Below, piece by piece: positions 25,975 to 33,594 of a DNA stretch of 64,000 nucleotides. A program made the translations under genes and the position numbers. The notes beneath the pieces are model-generated. The model saw nothing but the letters and a program-made list of their open reading frames with translations, made no database searches and was not told the DNA's origin. The stretch is from assembly GCF_022095675.1 (NCBI RefSeq), contig NZ_JAHYSG010000002.1, positions 1 through 64,000 on the forward strand, given 5' to 3'. Position 1 is the first letter of the stretch. Each line of letters begins with the position of its first letter. This DNA is from Dactylosporangium sp. AC04546 (GTDB lineage Bacteria; Actinomycetota; Actinomycetes; Mycobacteriales; Micromonosporaceae).

Positions 25975-26355
25975 CTACGACCTCGCCGCCGGCTCCTCCA
26001 CGGTCAGCAACGCTGCCAGCTGCCGCAGCACCCCGGCACGGGCGCGGTAGTAGACCCAGGTCCCCCGCCGGTCGGCGTCGACCAGGCCCGCCTCGCGCAG
26101 GGTGCGCAGGTGGTGCGAGATGGTCGGGCCGGACAGCTCGAAGGCCGGCGTCAGGTCGCACACGCAGATCTCGCCGCCCTCGGCCGAGGCGATCATCGAC
26201 ATGAGCTGCAGCCGGACCGGGTCGCCGAGCGCCTTGAAGGCCGGGGCGAGGATCGCGGCGGTCCCGGCCGGGATGCGCTGCTGTGCGAGCGGGGTGCAGC
26301 ACGGCTCGGCCGCGTTGAGGTCGCTGAGGGTGAGCACCACCGGCTGTTTCGACAT
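25975..26355 (-). CDS. arsR: ArsR-family arsenic-responsive repressor
   Basis: 126 residues. Winged helix around residues 35-115: FKALGDPVRLQLMSMIASAE, the ICVCDL metal-binding motif typical of ArsR, and recognition helix LSGPTISHHLRTLREAGLVD. A second vicinal pair, EPCC at residues 17-20, could give a third thiol for As(III). As(III) binding would release it from the DNA. It is divergent from the CCG-protein/M28 pair, with TTGA-N6-TCAA repeats in between. Confidence 0.93.
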   Translation of the reverse strand: MSKQPVVLTLSDLNAAEPCCTPLAQQRIPAGTAAILAPAFKALGDPVRLQLMSMIASAEGGEICVCDLTPAFELSGPTISHHLRTLREAGLVDADRRGTWVYYRARAGVLRQLAALLTVEEPAARS

Positions 26356-26364
26356 ACCTCTAGG

Positions 26365-26399
26365 TTGACAGATCTCAAATCAGCGTGCAACTGTTGATT
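26365..26399. promoter_or_regulatory. ArsR-type operator between arsR and the CCG-protein gene
   Basis: TTGA-CAGATC-TCAA (26365-26378) is a textbook ArsR half-site pair. It is followed by AATCA (26378-26382) and TGATT (26395-26399), a second inverted repeat. The sites start 10 bases upstream of the arsR initiation codon, so autoregulation is likely, and they may also control the divergent operon. Confidence 0.7.
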
Positions 26400-26523
26400 A
26401 GACCGACGTCGAGACAGCCTTGACGACACACCCACCTCACCGCCCTCGCCGGCCGGCGCTGTCCGCAGGCCTCAGTTCCGGTCCGTTGTCTGCTGTTCCG
26501 CCTCCCCAGGAAGGACCACGATC

Positions 26524-26775
26524 ATGAACGACGCCGACACCACCACTCAGGCGACCGAGGCCGGCGGGTTCGCCGGTGATCCCGCCGCCGCGCTCGCAGT
26601 CGCCGGGACGGGCGGCTGCTGCGGCAACCCGCCCACCGCCCTCGCCCTGCCCGACCCGGCCTCGGACGGGGCGCCGTGCTGCGGCACCGCCGCCGAGGCG
26701 ACCACGGAGGGCGCCTGCTGCGGTACCGCGGCGAAGACGGACGCGGTTGCCGCGGGCCAGGGCTGCTGCGGATGA
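26524..26775 (+). CDS. Small Cys-rich CCG-repeat protein of the arsenic island
   Basis: 83 residues without signal peptide or membrane helix, rich in Ala, Thr and Gly. Four vicinal cysteine pairs occur as CCG units: GGCCGNPP (about 31-38), APCCGTAAEA (51-60), GACCGTAAKT (about 63-72) and the C-terminal QGCCG. Vicinal thiols bind As(III) strongly, so a chelator, buffer or chaperone is likely; that is inference, and I know no characterised homologue. The ribosome binding site is AGGAAGGA. The stop overlaps the ATG of an M28 peptidase (ATGA), and an ArsR operator lies upstream. Confidence 0.8.
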   Translation: MNDADTTTQATEAGGFAGDPAAALAVAGTGGCCGNPPTALALPDPASDGAPCCGTAAEATTEGACCGTAAKTDAVAAGQGCCG

Positions 26776-28025
26776 GCACCCCTGCCCACTCCCCGGCTCC
26801 GGCGGCACTCGTCGCGGACCGGCTCCAGGCCGTGCTCAGCCGGGTTTCCGGTGAGCGGATGGCCGCAACGGTCACCGCCCTGGCCGGGGAGGCATTCGCG
26901 GGGCGGCGGGTCGGCAGCGCGGGCGGGGCCGCCGCCCGCGCGTGGCTGGCCCAGCGGCTCGCCGACGCAGGTGCGGCCGTGACGCTGGAGCCGTTCACCG
27001 TGCCGCACGTCCCCGAGGTCTACACCGCACCGACCGTGCGCTGGACGAACGGCGACACCGAGGAGCACCTGGCGTTCGGCCGCCAGGTGGCCGTGCACCT
27101 GGCCTCCGTCGACGAACCGCTGATCCGCCGCGGCCCGCTCGCCATCGCCGGCGTCGGCGACCCGGTTGGGCGGTGGCTGCTCGTGCCGGCCGGCACAACA
27201 CTGTTCGACGCCTACGGCCACGCACACGGCGCGCTCGGCCTGCTGCTCGGCCGTGGTGTCGACGCGGACGGCTGGCAGTACACCATGCTCGCCGGACCGA
27301 ACCCGGGACCGCTGCCGATCCTCACCCTCGACACCACCACCCACGCAGCCGTGCTCCACGCCGCGCAAGCGGGCACCGGCACCTTCGACGGGAACACGCC
27401 GATCCGGCGGCTCGACGTACCGGCCGCGAACGTCCACGGCCACTGGCGGACCTCCGGCGGCGTCGACATCCTGCTCACCGCGCACTACGACGGCGTCGGC
27501 GACCACCCCGGACTGCGGCAGCCCGCGGCGGCGGACAACGGCAGCGGCGTCGCCGTCGTCCTCGAAGCCGCGACGATCCTCGCCGACGTCCTGCCGCCGA
27601 CGGCAGGACTTGCGGTAGCGCTGCTGGACGGCGAGGAGGCCGGCGCGCTCGGGTCCGCCCACCACGCCGCGCAGCTCCGCGCGGCGGGCGCGACTCCGGT
27701 CGTGCTCAACGTCGACGGCGCAGGGCACCTGCACGAGGCGGCGGCGGTCGAGGCCGGTGGGCCCGCGCACGCGCTGCTGGCCGCGCTCGACCAGGCCGGC
27801 CGGCACACCGGCCTGCCGCTCGTCGCCGGGCCGGTCGCCTCCGACAACCGCCGGTACGCCGCCGCGGGCCTGGCCGCCGTCGGGATCGGCGCGGGGATGG
27901 CCGGCTACCACAGCCCGGCCGACACCCCGGACCGCGTCCAGAGCGCCACGCTGACCGCGGTGGCCCGCCTGGTGGTGGCGGCGGCGTTGCTGATCGGCGC
28001 CGACCCGGGTACCGTTTCATCGTAG
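26772..28025 (+). CDS. M28-family zinc aminopeptidase in the arsenic island
   Basis: ATG 26772 overlaps the stop of the CCG-protein gene; 417 residues. The M28 domain lies in the second half: LLTAHYDGVGDH with the first zinc His and Asp neighbourhood, AADNGSGVAVVLEAA with the bridging Asp, LLDGEEAGALGS with the catalytic Glu pair, and a C-terminal YHSPADTPDR with the last zinc His. The N-terminal part resembles the lid region of aminopeptidases. No signal peptide, so it should be cytoplasmic. The tight coupling suggests that it acts on the Cys-rich product or on thiol/As-conjugated peptides. Confidence 0.85.
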   Translation: MSTPAHSPAPAALVADRLQAVLSRVSGERMAATVTALAGEAFAGRRVGSAGGAAARAWLAQRLADAGAAVTLEPFTVPHVPEVYTAPTVRWTNGDTEEHLAFGRQVAVHLASVDEPLIRRGPLAIAGVGDPVGRWLLVPAGTTLFDAYGHAHGALGLLLGRGVDADGWQYTMLAGPNPGPLPILTLDTTTHAAVLHAAQAGTGTFDGNTPIRRLDVPAANVHGHWRTSGGVDILLTAHYDGVGDHPGLRQPAAADNGSGVAVVLEAATILADVLPPTAGLAVALLDGEEAGALGSAHHAAQLRAAGATPVVLNVDGAGHLHEAAAVEAGGPAHALLAALDQAGRHTGLPLVAGPVASDNRRYAAAGLAAVGIGAGMAGYHSPADTPDRVQSATLTAVARLVVAAALLIGADPGTVSS

Positions 28026-28044
28026 ATCGGCGATAGACGATGAA
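28016..28044. promoter_or_regulatory. 29-bp palindromic operator upstream of the second arsR gene
   Basis: Nested inverted repeats: outer arms TTCATCGT (28016-28023) and ACGATGAA (28037-28044), inner ATCG-G-CGAT (28026-28034), all on one axis. The site ends 8 bases before the ATG at 28053 and overlaps the last codons of the M28 gene. Confidence 0.75.
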
Positions 28045-28052
28045 GTTGGTGG

Positions 28053-28385
28053 ATGGTGACCGAGCTGCTCGACCGGGCGACCGCGGAGACGTACGCGTCG
28101 TGGTTCCGGGCCCTGGCCGACCCGTCGCGAGTGCAGATCGTGGAGTACCTGGCGCGGCAGGGCCGGCCGATGAGCGTCGGCGAGCTCGTCACCGCGGTCG
28201 GGCTGGCGCAGTCGACGGTGTCGCAGCACCTGAAGATCCTCACCGAGACCCGGTTCGTCCTCGTCGAGCCCGTCGGCACGGCCCGGCACTACCGGATCAA
28301 CCAGAACTGCATCGCTTGCTTCCCGTCCGCCGCCGACGTCGTCATGGGCCGCCCGGCCCCGGCGCCGATCGGAGACTGCACATGA
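28053..28385 (+). CDS. arsR: ArsR-family repressor with C-terminal cysteines
   Basis: 110 residues. Winged helix: WFRALADPSRVQIVEYLARQ and recognition helix VGLAQSTVSQHLKILTE. It lacks the ICVCDL motif of the other ArsR; instead its cysteines lie near the C-terminus (NCIACFPSAAD, GDCT), as in type-2/3 ArsR proteins where As(III) binds elsewhere. A 29-bp palindrome directly upstream is the likely own operator. The stop overlaps the ATG of a GNAT remnant. Confidence 0.9.
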   Translation: MVTELLDRATAETYASWFRALADPSRVQIVEYLARQGRPMSVGELVTAVGLAQSTVSQHLKILTETRFVLVEPVGTARHYRINQNCIACFPSAADVVMGRPAPAPIGDCT

Positions 28386-28492
28386 CCGTCCCGATCCGGC
28401 CGATGACCCCGGGTGACGCCGCCGCCGTGCTGGCCATCTACCAGGCGGGGATGGACGGCGGCAACGCCAGCTTCGAGACCACTGTCAACTAG
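28382..28492 (+). pseudogene. ArsN-like GNAT acetyltransferase, truncated
   Basis: Begins MTVPIRPMTPGDAAAVLAIY and continues QAGMDGGNASFETT, the start of phosphinothricin acetyltransferase/ArsN-type GNAT enzymes, then stops after 36 residues of an expected ~165. The acetyl-CoA-binding motif is missing. ATGA overlap with the arsR gene shows that it was once coupled to it. ArsN detoxifies phosphinothricin-like organoarsenicals in some bacteria. Confidence 0.75.
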
Positions 28493-28575
28493 CACCCTCC
28501 GCGGCGTCGCGGCACTGGCCGCAGTCCGCGCTTCTGATTCGACATTCATCAAGGCAATGGAAGGACCTTTCGGCT

Positions 28576-29997
28576 ATGAGCACTGAGCTTCCCGTCGTCG
28601 TCATCGGCGCCGGCCCGGTCGGGCTGGCCGCCGCGGCGCACCTCGCCGAGCGCGGCCTGCCGTTCACCGTCCTCGAAGCGGGCGACGGCCCCGCCGCCGC
28701 CGTGCGCCAGTGGGGGCACGTCCGGCTGTTCTCCCCCTGGCGGTACAACATCGACACGACCGCCCGCCGCCTCCTCACCGACGCCGGCTGGGTCCAGCCC
28801 GACCTCGAAGTGCTGCCGACCGGTGCGCAGCTCGCCGCGGACTACCTGCAGCCCTTGGCCGATCTGCCGGCCCTCAAGCCGCACGTCCGCTACGGCGTAC
28901 GGGTCGAGGCGGTCACCAGGCTCGGCGTGGACCGGCTGCGCACCGCCGGCCGGGAGAACGCGCCCTTCCTCGTGCGGCTCGCCGACGGTACCGACGTGAT
29001 CGCCAAGGCCGTCATCGACGCCTCCGGCACGTGGACCACCCCGAACGTCCTCGGCGCATCGGGCATCCCCGCACGCGGAGAGCGCGCCGCAGCCGGCTTC
29101 GTCGAGCACGCACTACCCGACGTCCTCGGCGCCGACCGCGACCGGTTCGCCGGCCGGCGAACCTTGGTCATCGGCGCCGGGCACTCCGCCGCGAACACCC
29201 TCCTGTCGCTCGCCGAACTCGCCGAGCAGGCCCCGGGCACCAGCGTGGTGTGGGCGATCCGCGCCGGCAACGCGGCCCGGACCTACGGCGGCGAGACTGC
29301 CGACGCGCTGCCCGCCCGCGGCGCGCTCGGCACCCGCCTGCGCGAACACGTCGAGGCCGGCACCGTCGAGCTCGTCACCGGATTCTCCGTCCAGAGCCTC
29401 GCAGCCACCGGCGACGGCCGGGTGACGGCCACTGACGGGACCCGGGAGCTCACCGCTGACCGGATCGTGTCCGCGACCGGGTTCCGGCCCGACCACTCGC
29501 TCGTCGCCGAGCTGCGCCTCGACCTCGACCCGATCCTCGGCTCCACCCGAGCCCTCGCCCCGCTCATCGACCCCAACGAGCACTCGTGCGGCACCGTACC
29601 GCCACACGGCGTCGACGAGCTGTCCCACCCGGAGCCGGGCTTCTACGCCGTCGGCGTCAAGTCCTACGGCCGCGCCCCGACGTTCCTGCTCGCCACCGGG
29701 TACGAGCAGGCCCGCTCCGTCGTCGCCGCCCTCGCCGGGGACTGGGCCGCCGCCCGCGACGTCCAGCTCGACCTGCCCGAGACCGGGGTGTGCAACAGCA
29801 ACCCGGTCATCGGTGACACCACGGTCGCCGCCACCGGCGGCGGCTGCTGCGGCCCGGCCCCGGTCGCCGTCGCCGCACCGGCCGGGCGCGGCCTGGCGAC
29901 CGGGATCAGCGGCGGGCTGCTGGCCGCGCCGCTCACCCTGCTCCCCGTCACCAGCACCAGCGGCGGGGACCAGACCGGCGGCGCCTGCTGCGGCTGA
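28576..29997 (+). CDS. ArsO-like FAD/NAD(P)-dependent oxidoreductase with CCG tail
   Basis: 473 residues. N-terminal FAD Rossmann motif VIGAGPVGLAAAAHL at residues 7-21 and a second nucleotide motif VIGAGHSAANTLLSLA near residue 197. The layout of flavin monooxygenase-like proteins called ArsO in Streptomyces arsenic clusters; their exact reaction is not settled. After the catalytic part an Ala/Gly-rich tail carries CCG motifs (GGGCCGPAPVAVAA and terminal GGACCG), the same motif as in the small Cys-rich protein of this island. The ribosome binding site GGAAGGA precedes the ATG. The stop overlaps the MFS gene start. Confidence 0.88.
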   Translation: MSTELPVVVIGAGPVGLAAAAHLAERGLPFTVLEAGDGPAAAVRQWGHVRLFSPWRYNIDTTARRLLTDAGWVQPDLEVLPTGAQLAADYLQPLADLPALKPHVRYGVRVEAVTRLGVDRLRTAGRENAPFLVRLADGTDVIAKAVIDASGTWTTPNVLGASGIPARGERAAAGFVEHALPDVLGADRDRFAGRRTLVIGAGHSAANTLLSLAELAEQAPGTSVVWAIRAGNAARTYGGETADALPARGALGTRLREHVEAGTVELVTGFSVQSLAATGDGRVTATDGTRELTADRIVSATGFRPDHSLVAELRLDLDPILGSTRALAPLIDPNEHSCGTVPPHGVDELSHPEPGFYAVGVKSYGRAPTFLLATGYEQARSVVAALAGDWAAARDVQLDLPETGVCNSNPVIGDTTVAATGGGCCGPAPVAVAAPAGRGLATGISGGLLAAPLTLLPVTSTSGGDQTGGACCG

Positions 29998-31370
29998 TGA
30001 CCACCACCACGCCGCCGGCCGTGGACCGCAACGTCCACGGCCGGCGGATCGTCGCCGCGTTCGCGGTCACCCAGACCGTCGGCTACGGCACCCTGTACTA
30101 CGCCTTCGCCGTCCTGCTCCACCCGATCGCCACCGACCTGCACACCACCCCGGCCGCGGTCACCGGCGCCCTCACCACCGCCATCCTCATGTCCGCGCTG
30201 GTCGCCGTGCCGATCGGCCGGTGGCTCGACCGGCACGGCGGTCGCGCCCTGATGACCACGGGGTCGCTCGCCGGCGCCGGCCTGCTCGCGGCCTGGTCGC
30301 AGGTGCACACGATCCAGCAGTTGTACCTCGTGTTCGCCGGCCTCGGCGTCGCGATGGCGATGGCGCTGTACGAACCCGCCATCGCGGTCATCGTCTCCTG
30401 GTTCGACCCGGCCCGGCGCGCCCGGGCACTGCTCGGCATGATCGTCGCCGCCGGGTTCGCCAGCACCATCTTCATGCCCCTCACCGGCTACCTCACCGAC
30501 CGGCACGGCTGGCGCACGACACTGCTCATCCTCGCCGCCGTGTACGGATCGCCCGCCGTGCCGCTGCACGCCGCCGTGATCCGCCGGCCACCGTCCCACC
30601 CGGTGACGCGTCATGCGACTCGATCGGACCGCAGCGCGCAGCTTCGTGCGGCGCTGCGCGACGGCCGGTTCTGGTGGCTGGCCGTCGCGTTCGTCGCCCA
30701 CAGCGCAGCGATGGCCACGATGACCGTTCACCTGGTCGGGTTCCTGGTCAGCGAGGGCCACCCGGCCACCTTCGCCGCGACCGTCGCCGGGCTCCTCGGC
30801 GTCCTGTCCGTCACCGGACGGCTTCTGCTGACCGGAGCGCAGCGGCGGCTCCGGCTGACCACCGTCGTCGCGGCCCTGTTCACTGTCCAGGCCGTCGCCG
30901 CTATCGTGCTTCCGCTCGTGGCCGGCACCCGCCCTGGTGCCGTCGCCGGGGTGGTCGCGTTCGGCATCGGGTTCGGGGTGGCCAGCCTCGCCAGCCCGGC
31001 CCTGCTCGCCGACCGGTACGGCACCACCGCCTACGGCAGCATCGCCGGTGCACTCGCCACCCCGGTCACCCTCGCCGAGGCCGGTGCCCCGCTCGCCGCC
31101 GCCGCACTGTACACGGTCGCCGGTGGCTACGTCCCGGTGCTGGCCGTCATCGGTGGCATGTGCCTGGTGGCCGCCGCCGGCATCCTCGCCCGCGCCGGCA
31201 CGCCACCACCGGCCACTCAGCCGGTCCCTCAGGTAGCCCCTCAGGCGGCCCCTCGGGCGGCCCCTCGGGCGGTCCCTCGGGCGGTCCCTCGGGCAGCCGA
31301 GGTTCTGGCCAGCCGTTCCCGGGTGCCGTCGGCCGATACGACCTCGTCACATCGGGAAAAGACGAAATGA
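29997..31370 (+). CDS. MFS transporter with repeat-bearing tail
   Basis: 457 residues, twelve hydrophobic segments, with the MFS loop 2-3 motif PIGRWLDRHGGRALM and a copy of it in the second half. Coupled by ATGA to the ArsO-like gene, so it probably exports that enzyme's product or arsenite conjugates. Its cytoplasmic C-terminus is extended by a degenerate APRA/VPRA repeat (QAAPRAAPRAVPRAVPRA) encoded by a 12-bp tandem repeat, ending without homology, suggesting that the 3' end was altered after insertion. Confidence 0.85.
   Translation: MTTTTPPAVDRNVHGRRIVAAFAVTQTVGYGTLYYAFAVLLHPIATDLHTTPAAVTGALTTAILMSALVAVPIGRWLDRHGGRALMTTGSLAGAGLLAAWSQVHTIQQLYLVFAGLGVAMAMALYEPAIAVIVSWFDPARRARALLGMIVAAGFASTIFMPLTGYLTDRHGWRTTLLILAAVYGSPAVPLHAAVIRRPPSHPVTRHATRSDRSAQLRAALRDGRFWWLAVAFVAHSAAMATMTVHLVGFLVSEGHPATFAATVAGLLGVLSVTGRLLLTGAQRRLRLTTVVAALFTVQAVAAIVLPLVAGTRPGAVAGVVAFGIGFGVASLASPALLADRYGTTAYGSIAGALATPVTLAEAGAPLAAAALYTVAGGYVPVLAVIGGMCLVAAAGILARAGTPPPATQPVPQVAPQAAPRAAPRAVPRAVPRAAEVLASRSRVPSADTTSSHREKTK
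31227..31298. repeat. 12-bp tandem repeat, six units
   Basis: Six consecutive units close to CCTCGGGCGGCC, the first two with CCTCAGG. They lie inside the 3' end of the MFS gene and, being a multiple of 3, keep its frame. Confidence 0.85.
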
Positions 31371-31489
31371 TGTCATGGAGCACACTGGAGGCCACGCCGA
31401 GGAGCACGATGGTGCCATGCAGGTGACGCTCGCCGCTGCGGCTGCTGCGGCCGGCCCGCCGCGTCGCCGGGCTCGGCACGACGCCGCGC

Positions 31490-32320
31490 GTGTACATCTG
31501 CGCCGGCCGGTTGACAGCGGTAAGGGCATCGATGCCGCTGGCGTTCGCCGCCGGCGCGGGCGTCGGGGTGCTCGGCGGCATGATCGGGCTCGGCGGCGCG
31601 GAGTTCCGTCTCCCGCTGCTGATCACGCTGTTCGGCTTCGCCGCGCTGCAGGCGGTCATCGTCAACAAGGCGCTCAGCCTCGTCGTGGTCCTCACCGCCC
31701 TGCCCGCCCGGCTCGCCGCCGTGCCCTGGCCGGCGCTCACGCCGCACTGGGACGTCGTGGCCAACCTCCTCGCCGGCAGCCTGGCCGGCGCCTGGGCTGG
31801 CGCCACCTGGGCGACCCGCATGCGCTCGGCCACCCTGTACCGGGTCCTGGCCGTGCTGCTGGTCCTCATCGCCGCCGCGCTCCTCGCCAACCACGTCGGC
31901 CCGCTGCGACCCCTGAACCTGGCAACGCCCCTGGTCGCCGCCGCCGGTACCGTGGCCGGCTTCGGTATCGGCGTCGTCGCCGCAATCATGGGCGTCGCCG
32001 GCGGCGAGCTGCTCATCCCCACGATCGTGCTGCTGTACGGCACCGACATCAAGACCGCCGGCAGCCTGTCCCTCGCCGTCTCACTACCCACGATGCTCGT
32101 CGCGTTCGCCCGCTACAGCCGCGACGGCAGCTTCACCGTCATGCGCCGCCACACCCGGCTCCTCGTCACCCTCGCCGGCGGCTCGATCGCCGGCGCCGTC
32201 CTCGGCGGGCTGCTCCTCGACGCCGTGCCCGCTGCCGTCCTCGTTCCCGGCCTGGCCGCCCTGCTGGCCCTGTCCGCCGTCAAGGTATGGCGACACGCCA
32301 CAGTCACGCACGAGGGGTAA
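31490..32320 (+). CDS. TauE/SafE-family sulfite-exporter-like permease
   Basis: 276 residues, eight membrane helices. The two TauE/SafE signatures are present: GVLGGMIGLGGAEFRLPLLI and GIGVVAAIMGVAGGELLIPT. These permeases carry sulfur-containing anions or organic acids. The first start is GTG 31490; ATG 31532 just before PLAFAAGAGVG is also possible. It is the last gene of the plus-strand part of the arsenic island, 119 bases after the MFS gene. A role in arsenic or thio-arsenic transport is inference from position. Confidence 0.85.
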   Translation: MYICAGRLTAVRASMPLAFAAGAGVGVLGGMIGLGGAEFRLPLLITLFGFAALQAVIVNKALSLVVVLTALPARLAAVPWPALTPHWDVVANLLAGSLAGAWAGATWATRMRSATLYRVLAVLLVLIAAALLANHVGPLRPLNLATPLVAAAGTVAGFGIGVVAAIMGVAGGELLIPTIVLLYGTDIKTAGSLSLAVSLPTMLVAFARYSRDGSFTVMRRHTRLLVTLAGGSIAGAVLGGLLLDAVPAAVLVPGLAALLALSAVKVWRHATVTHEG

Positions 32321-32325
32321 GGCTC

Positions 32326-32616
32326 CACGAGATCGCGGCGGCGGTCGGAACATCCGATGCCGTCTTCGGCGTGATCGCTGAGTGGCGGTACTTTCCGATC
32401 GCCCCCAGACGCCGAACACTGATCGATCTCGCCTTCCCCGACGGATTCGTCCCACGCGACACCGAGGACACGTTCGATCGCCGCCTCGATGCCGTGATCG
32501 AGACGGTGGCCCGCCTGCCGGCCGCAGCCGCCCGGCTGTCGATGACCGGCACGCCGTGTGCGGAAAAGTTCCCAGCTGGTGTCGATCCCGACGCCCGTCG
32601 TTCGATACATCGGTGA
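32326..32616 (+). other. Orphan C-terminal coding fragment
   Basis: An open frame without start (HEIAAAVGTSDAVFGVIAEW, FPIAPRRRTLIDLAFPDGF, DAVIETVARLPAAAARL) reads like the end of a real protein and lies just at the right edge of the arsenic island. No family recognised. It may be the host gene cut on this side or an older remnant. Confidence 0.4.
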
Positions 32617-32640
32617 TGACCCTGAGGAAAGGAGACGACA

Positions 32641-33000
32641 ATGCGGTACCTGTGCCTGCTGTACGTGGCCGAGGACAAGCTCCCCCAGCCCGGTACGGCC
32701 GATTTCGACGAGATGGTCGCCGGCAACATCGCCGCGAACAAGGCGATGGCCGAAGCCGGCGTGCTCGTCGACAGCGCGCCGCTGCACCCGGTCCATTCGG
32801 CGAGCACTCTGCGCCTGCGCGACGGTGCGGCGCTGATCAGCGACGGGCCGTACGCAGAGCTTCACGAACAGCTCGGCGGCTACTACCTTGTTGACTGTGC
32901 GGACCTCGATGAGGCACTGCGGTGGGCGAAGCTGATCCCGGCGGCCAACTACGGCACGGTCGAGATCCGGCCCGTCGTGGACATGGGCCCACACCGCTGA
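32641..33000 (+). CDS. YciI-family protein
   Basis: 119 residues of the YCII fold: MRYLCLLYVAEDKLPQPG, then the conserved acidic LISDGPYAELHEQLGGYYLV and DLDEALRWAKLIP. The ribosome binding site AGGAAAGGAG is strong. YciI-like proteins next to ECF42 sigma factors are a known pair in Actinobacteria, where they are thought to work with the sigma factor. The sigma gene overlaps its 3' end but is truncated here. Confidence 0.9.
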   Translation: MRYLCLLYVAEDKLPQPGTADFDEMVAGNIAANKAMAEAGVLVDSAPLHPVHSASTLRLRDGAALISDGPYAELHEQLGGYYLVDCADLDEALRWAKLIPAANYGTVEIRPVVDMGPHR

Positions 33001-33510
33001 ACGATGAACTGACGGCGGTCTTCCGCGGCGCGTGGTGGACCGCCGTCGCCACGGTCGCGCGCGTGGTGGGCGATCTCGGCGCGGCCGAGGACGCGGTCCA
33101 GGACGCGTGCTGCGTCGCCACAGAGCGGTGGCGGATCGACGGTATCCCGGAACACCCCACCAGCTGGCTGATCGCGACCGCCCGGTTCAAGGCCCTCGAC
33201 CGGCGCCGCCGGGAGGCCCAGCGGCCGGTCAAGGAGGCCACCGCCCTCGCACAGGTGGCCCGGCTCGGCCCGCCGGCGCCGGCCGGTCCCGTCGCCGACG
33301 ACCGCCTGGCCCTGGTGTTCCTGTGCTGCCACCCCGCCCTGGAGACGACGGCGCACGTCCCGCTCACGCTGCGCAGCGTTTGTGGCCTCACCACCGCCCA
33401 GATCGCCACGGCCCTGCTGCTGCCTGAGTCGACCGTGGCGCAGCGACTCGTGCGGGCCAAACGCAAGATCCGCGAAGCCGGGCTCCGCATGCGTACGCCG
33501 TCGGCAGAGA
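32922..33510 (+). pseudogene. ECF42-type sigma factor, C-terminally truncated
   Basis: The frame overlapping the YciI gene codes for LTAVFRGAWWTAVATVARVV (region 2 start), AEDAVQDACCVATERW, then region 4 with GLTTAQIATALLLPESTVAQ and RLVRAKRKIREAG. ECF42 proteins go on for about 200 residues of a TPR/DUF6596 domain; here homology ends near 33500 and the frame runs on as an antisense-like Arg-rich sequence over the Hsp70 gene. The start is uncertain (GTG 32922 lies inside yciI). The extension needed for ECF42 function is lost. Confidence 0.7.
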
Positions 33511-33594
33511 GCCGCTCACTTGTACGTTGCCGCCGGCGGAAGCCGCCCTGGTCCGGCGCCGGCTCGGACCCTGAACGCAGGAGGTTGCGACATC

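Noticed and set aside
26547..27911. Long minus-strand frame opposite the M28 peptidase
   Set aside because: Antisense of a gene with intact M28 motifs.
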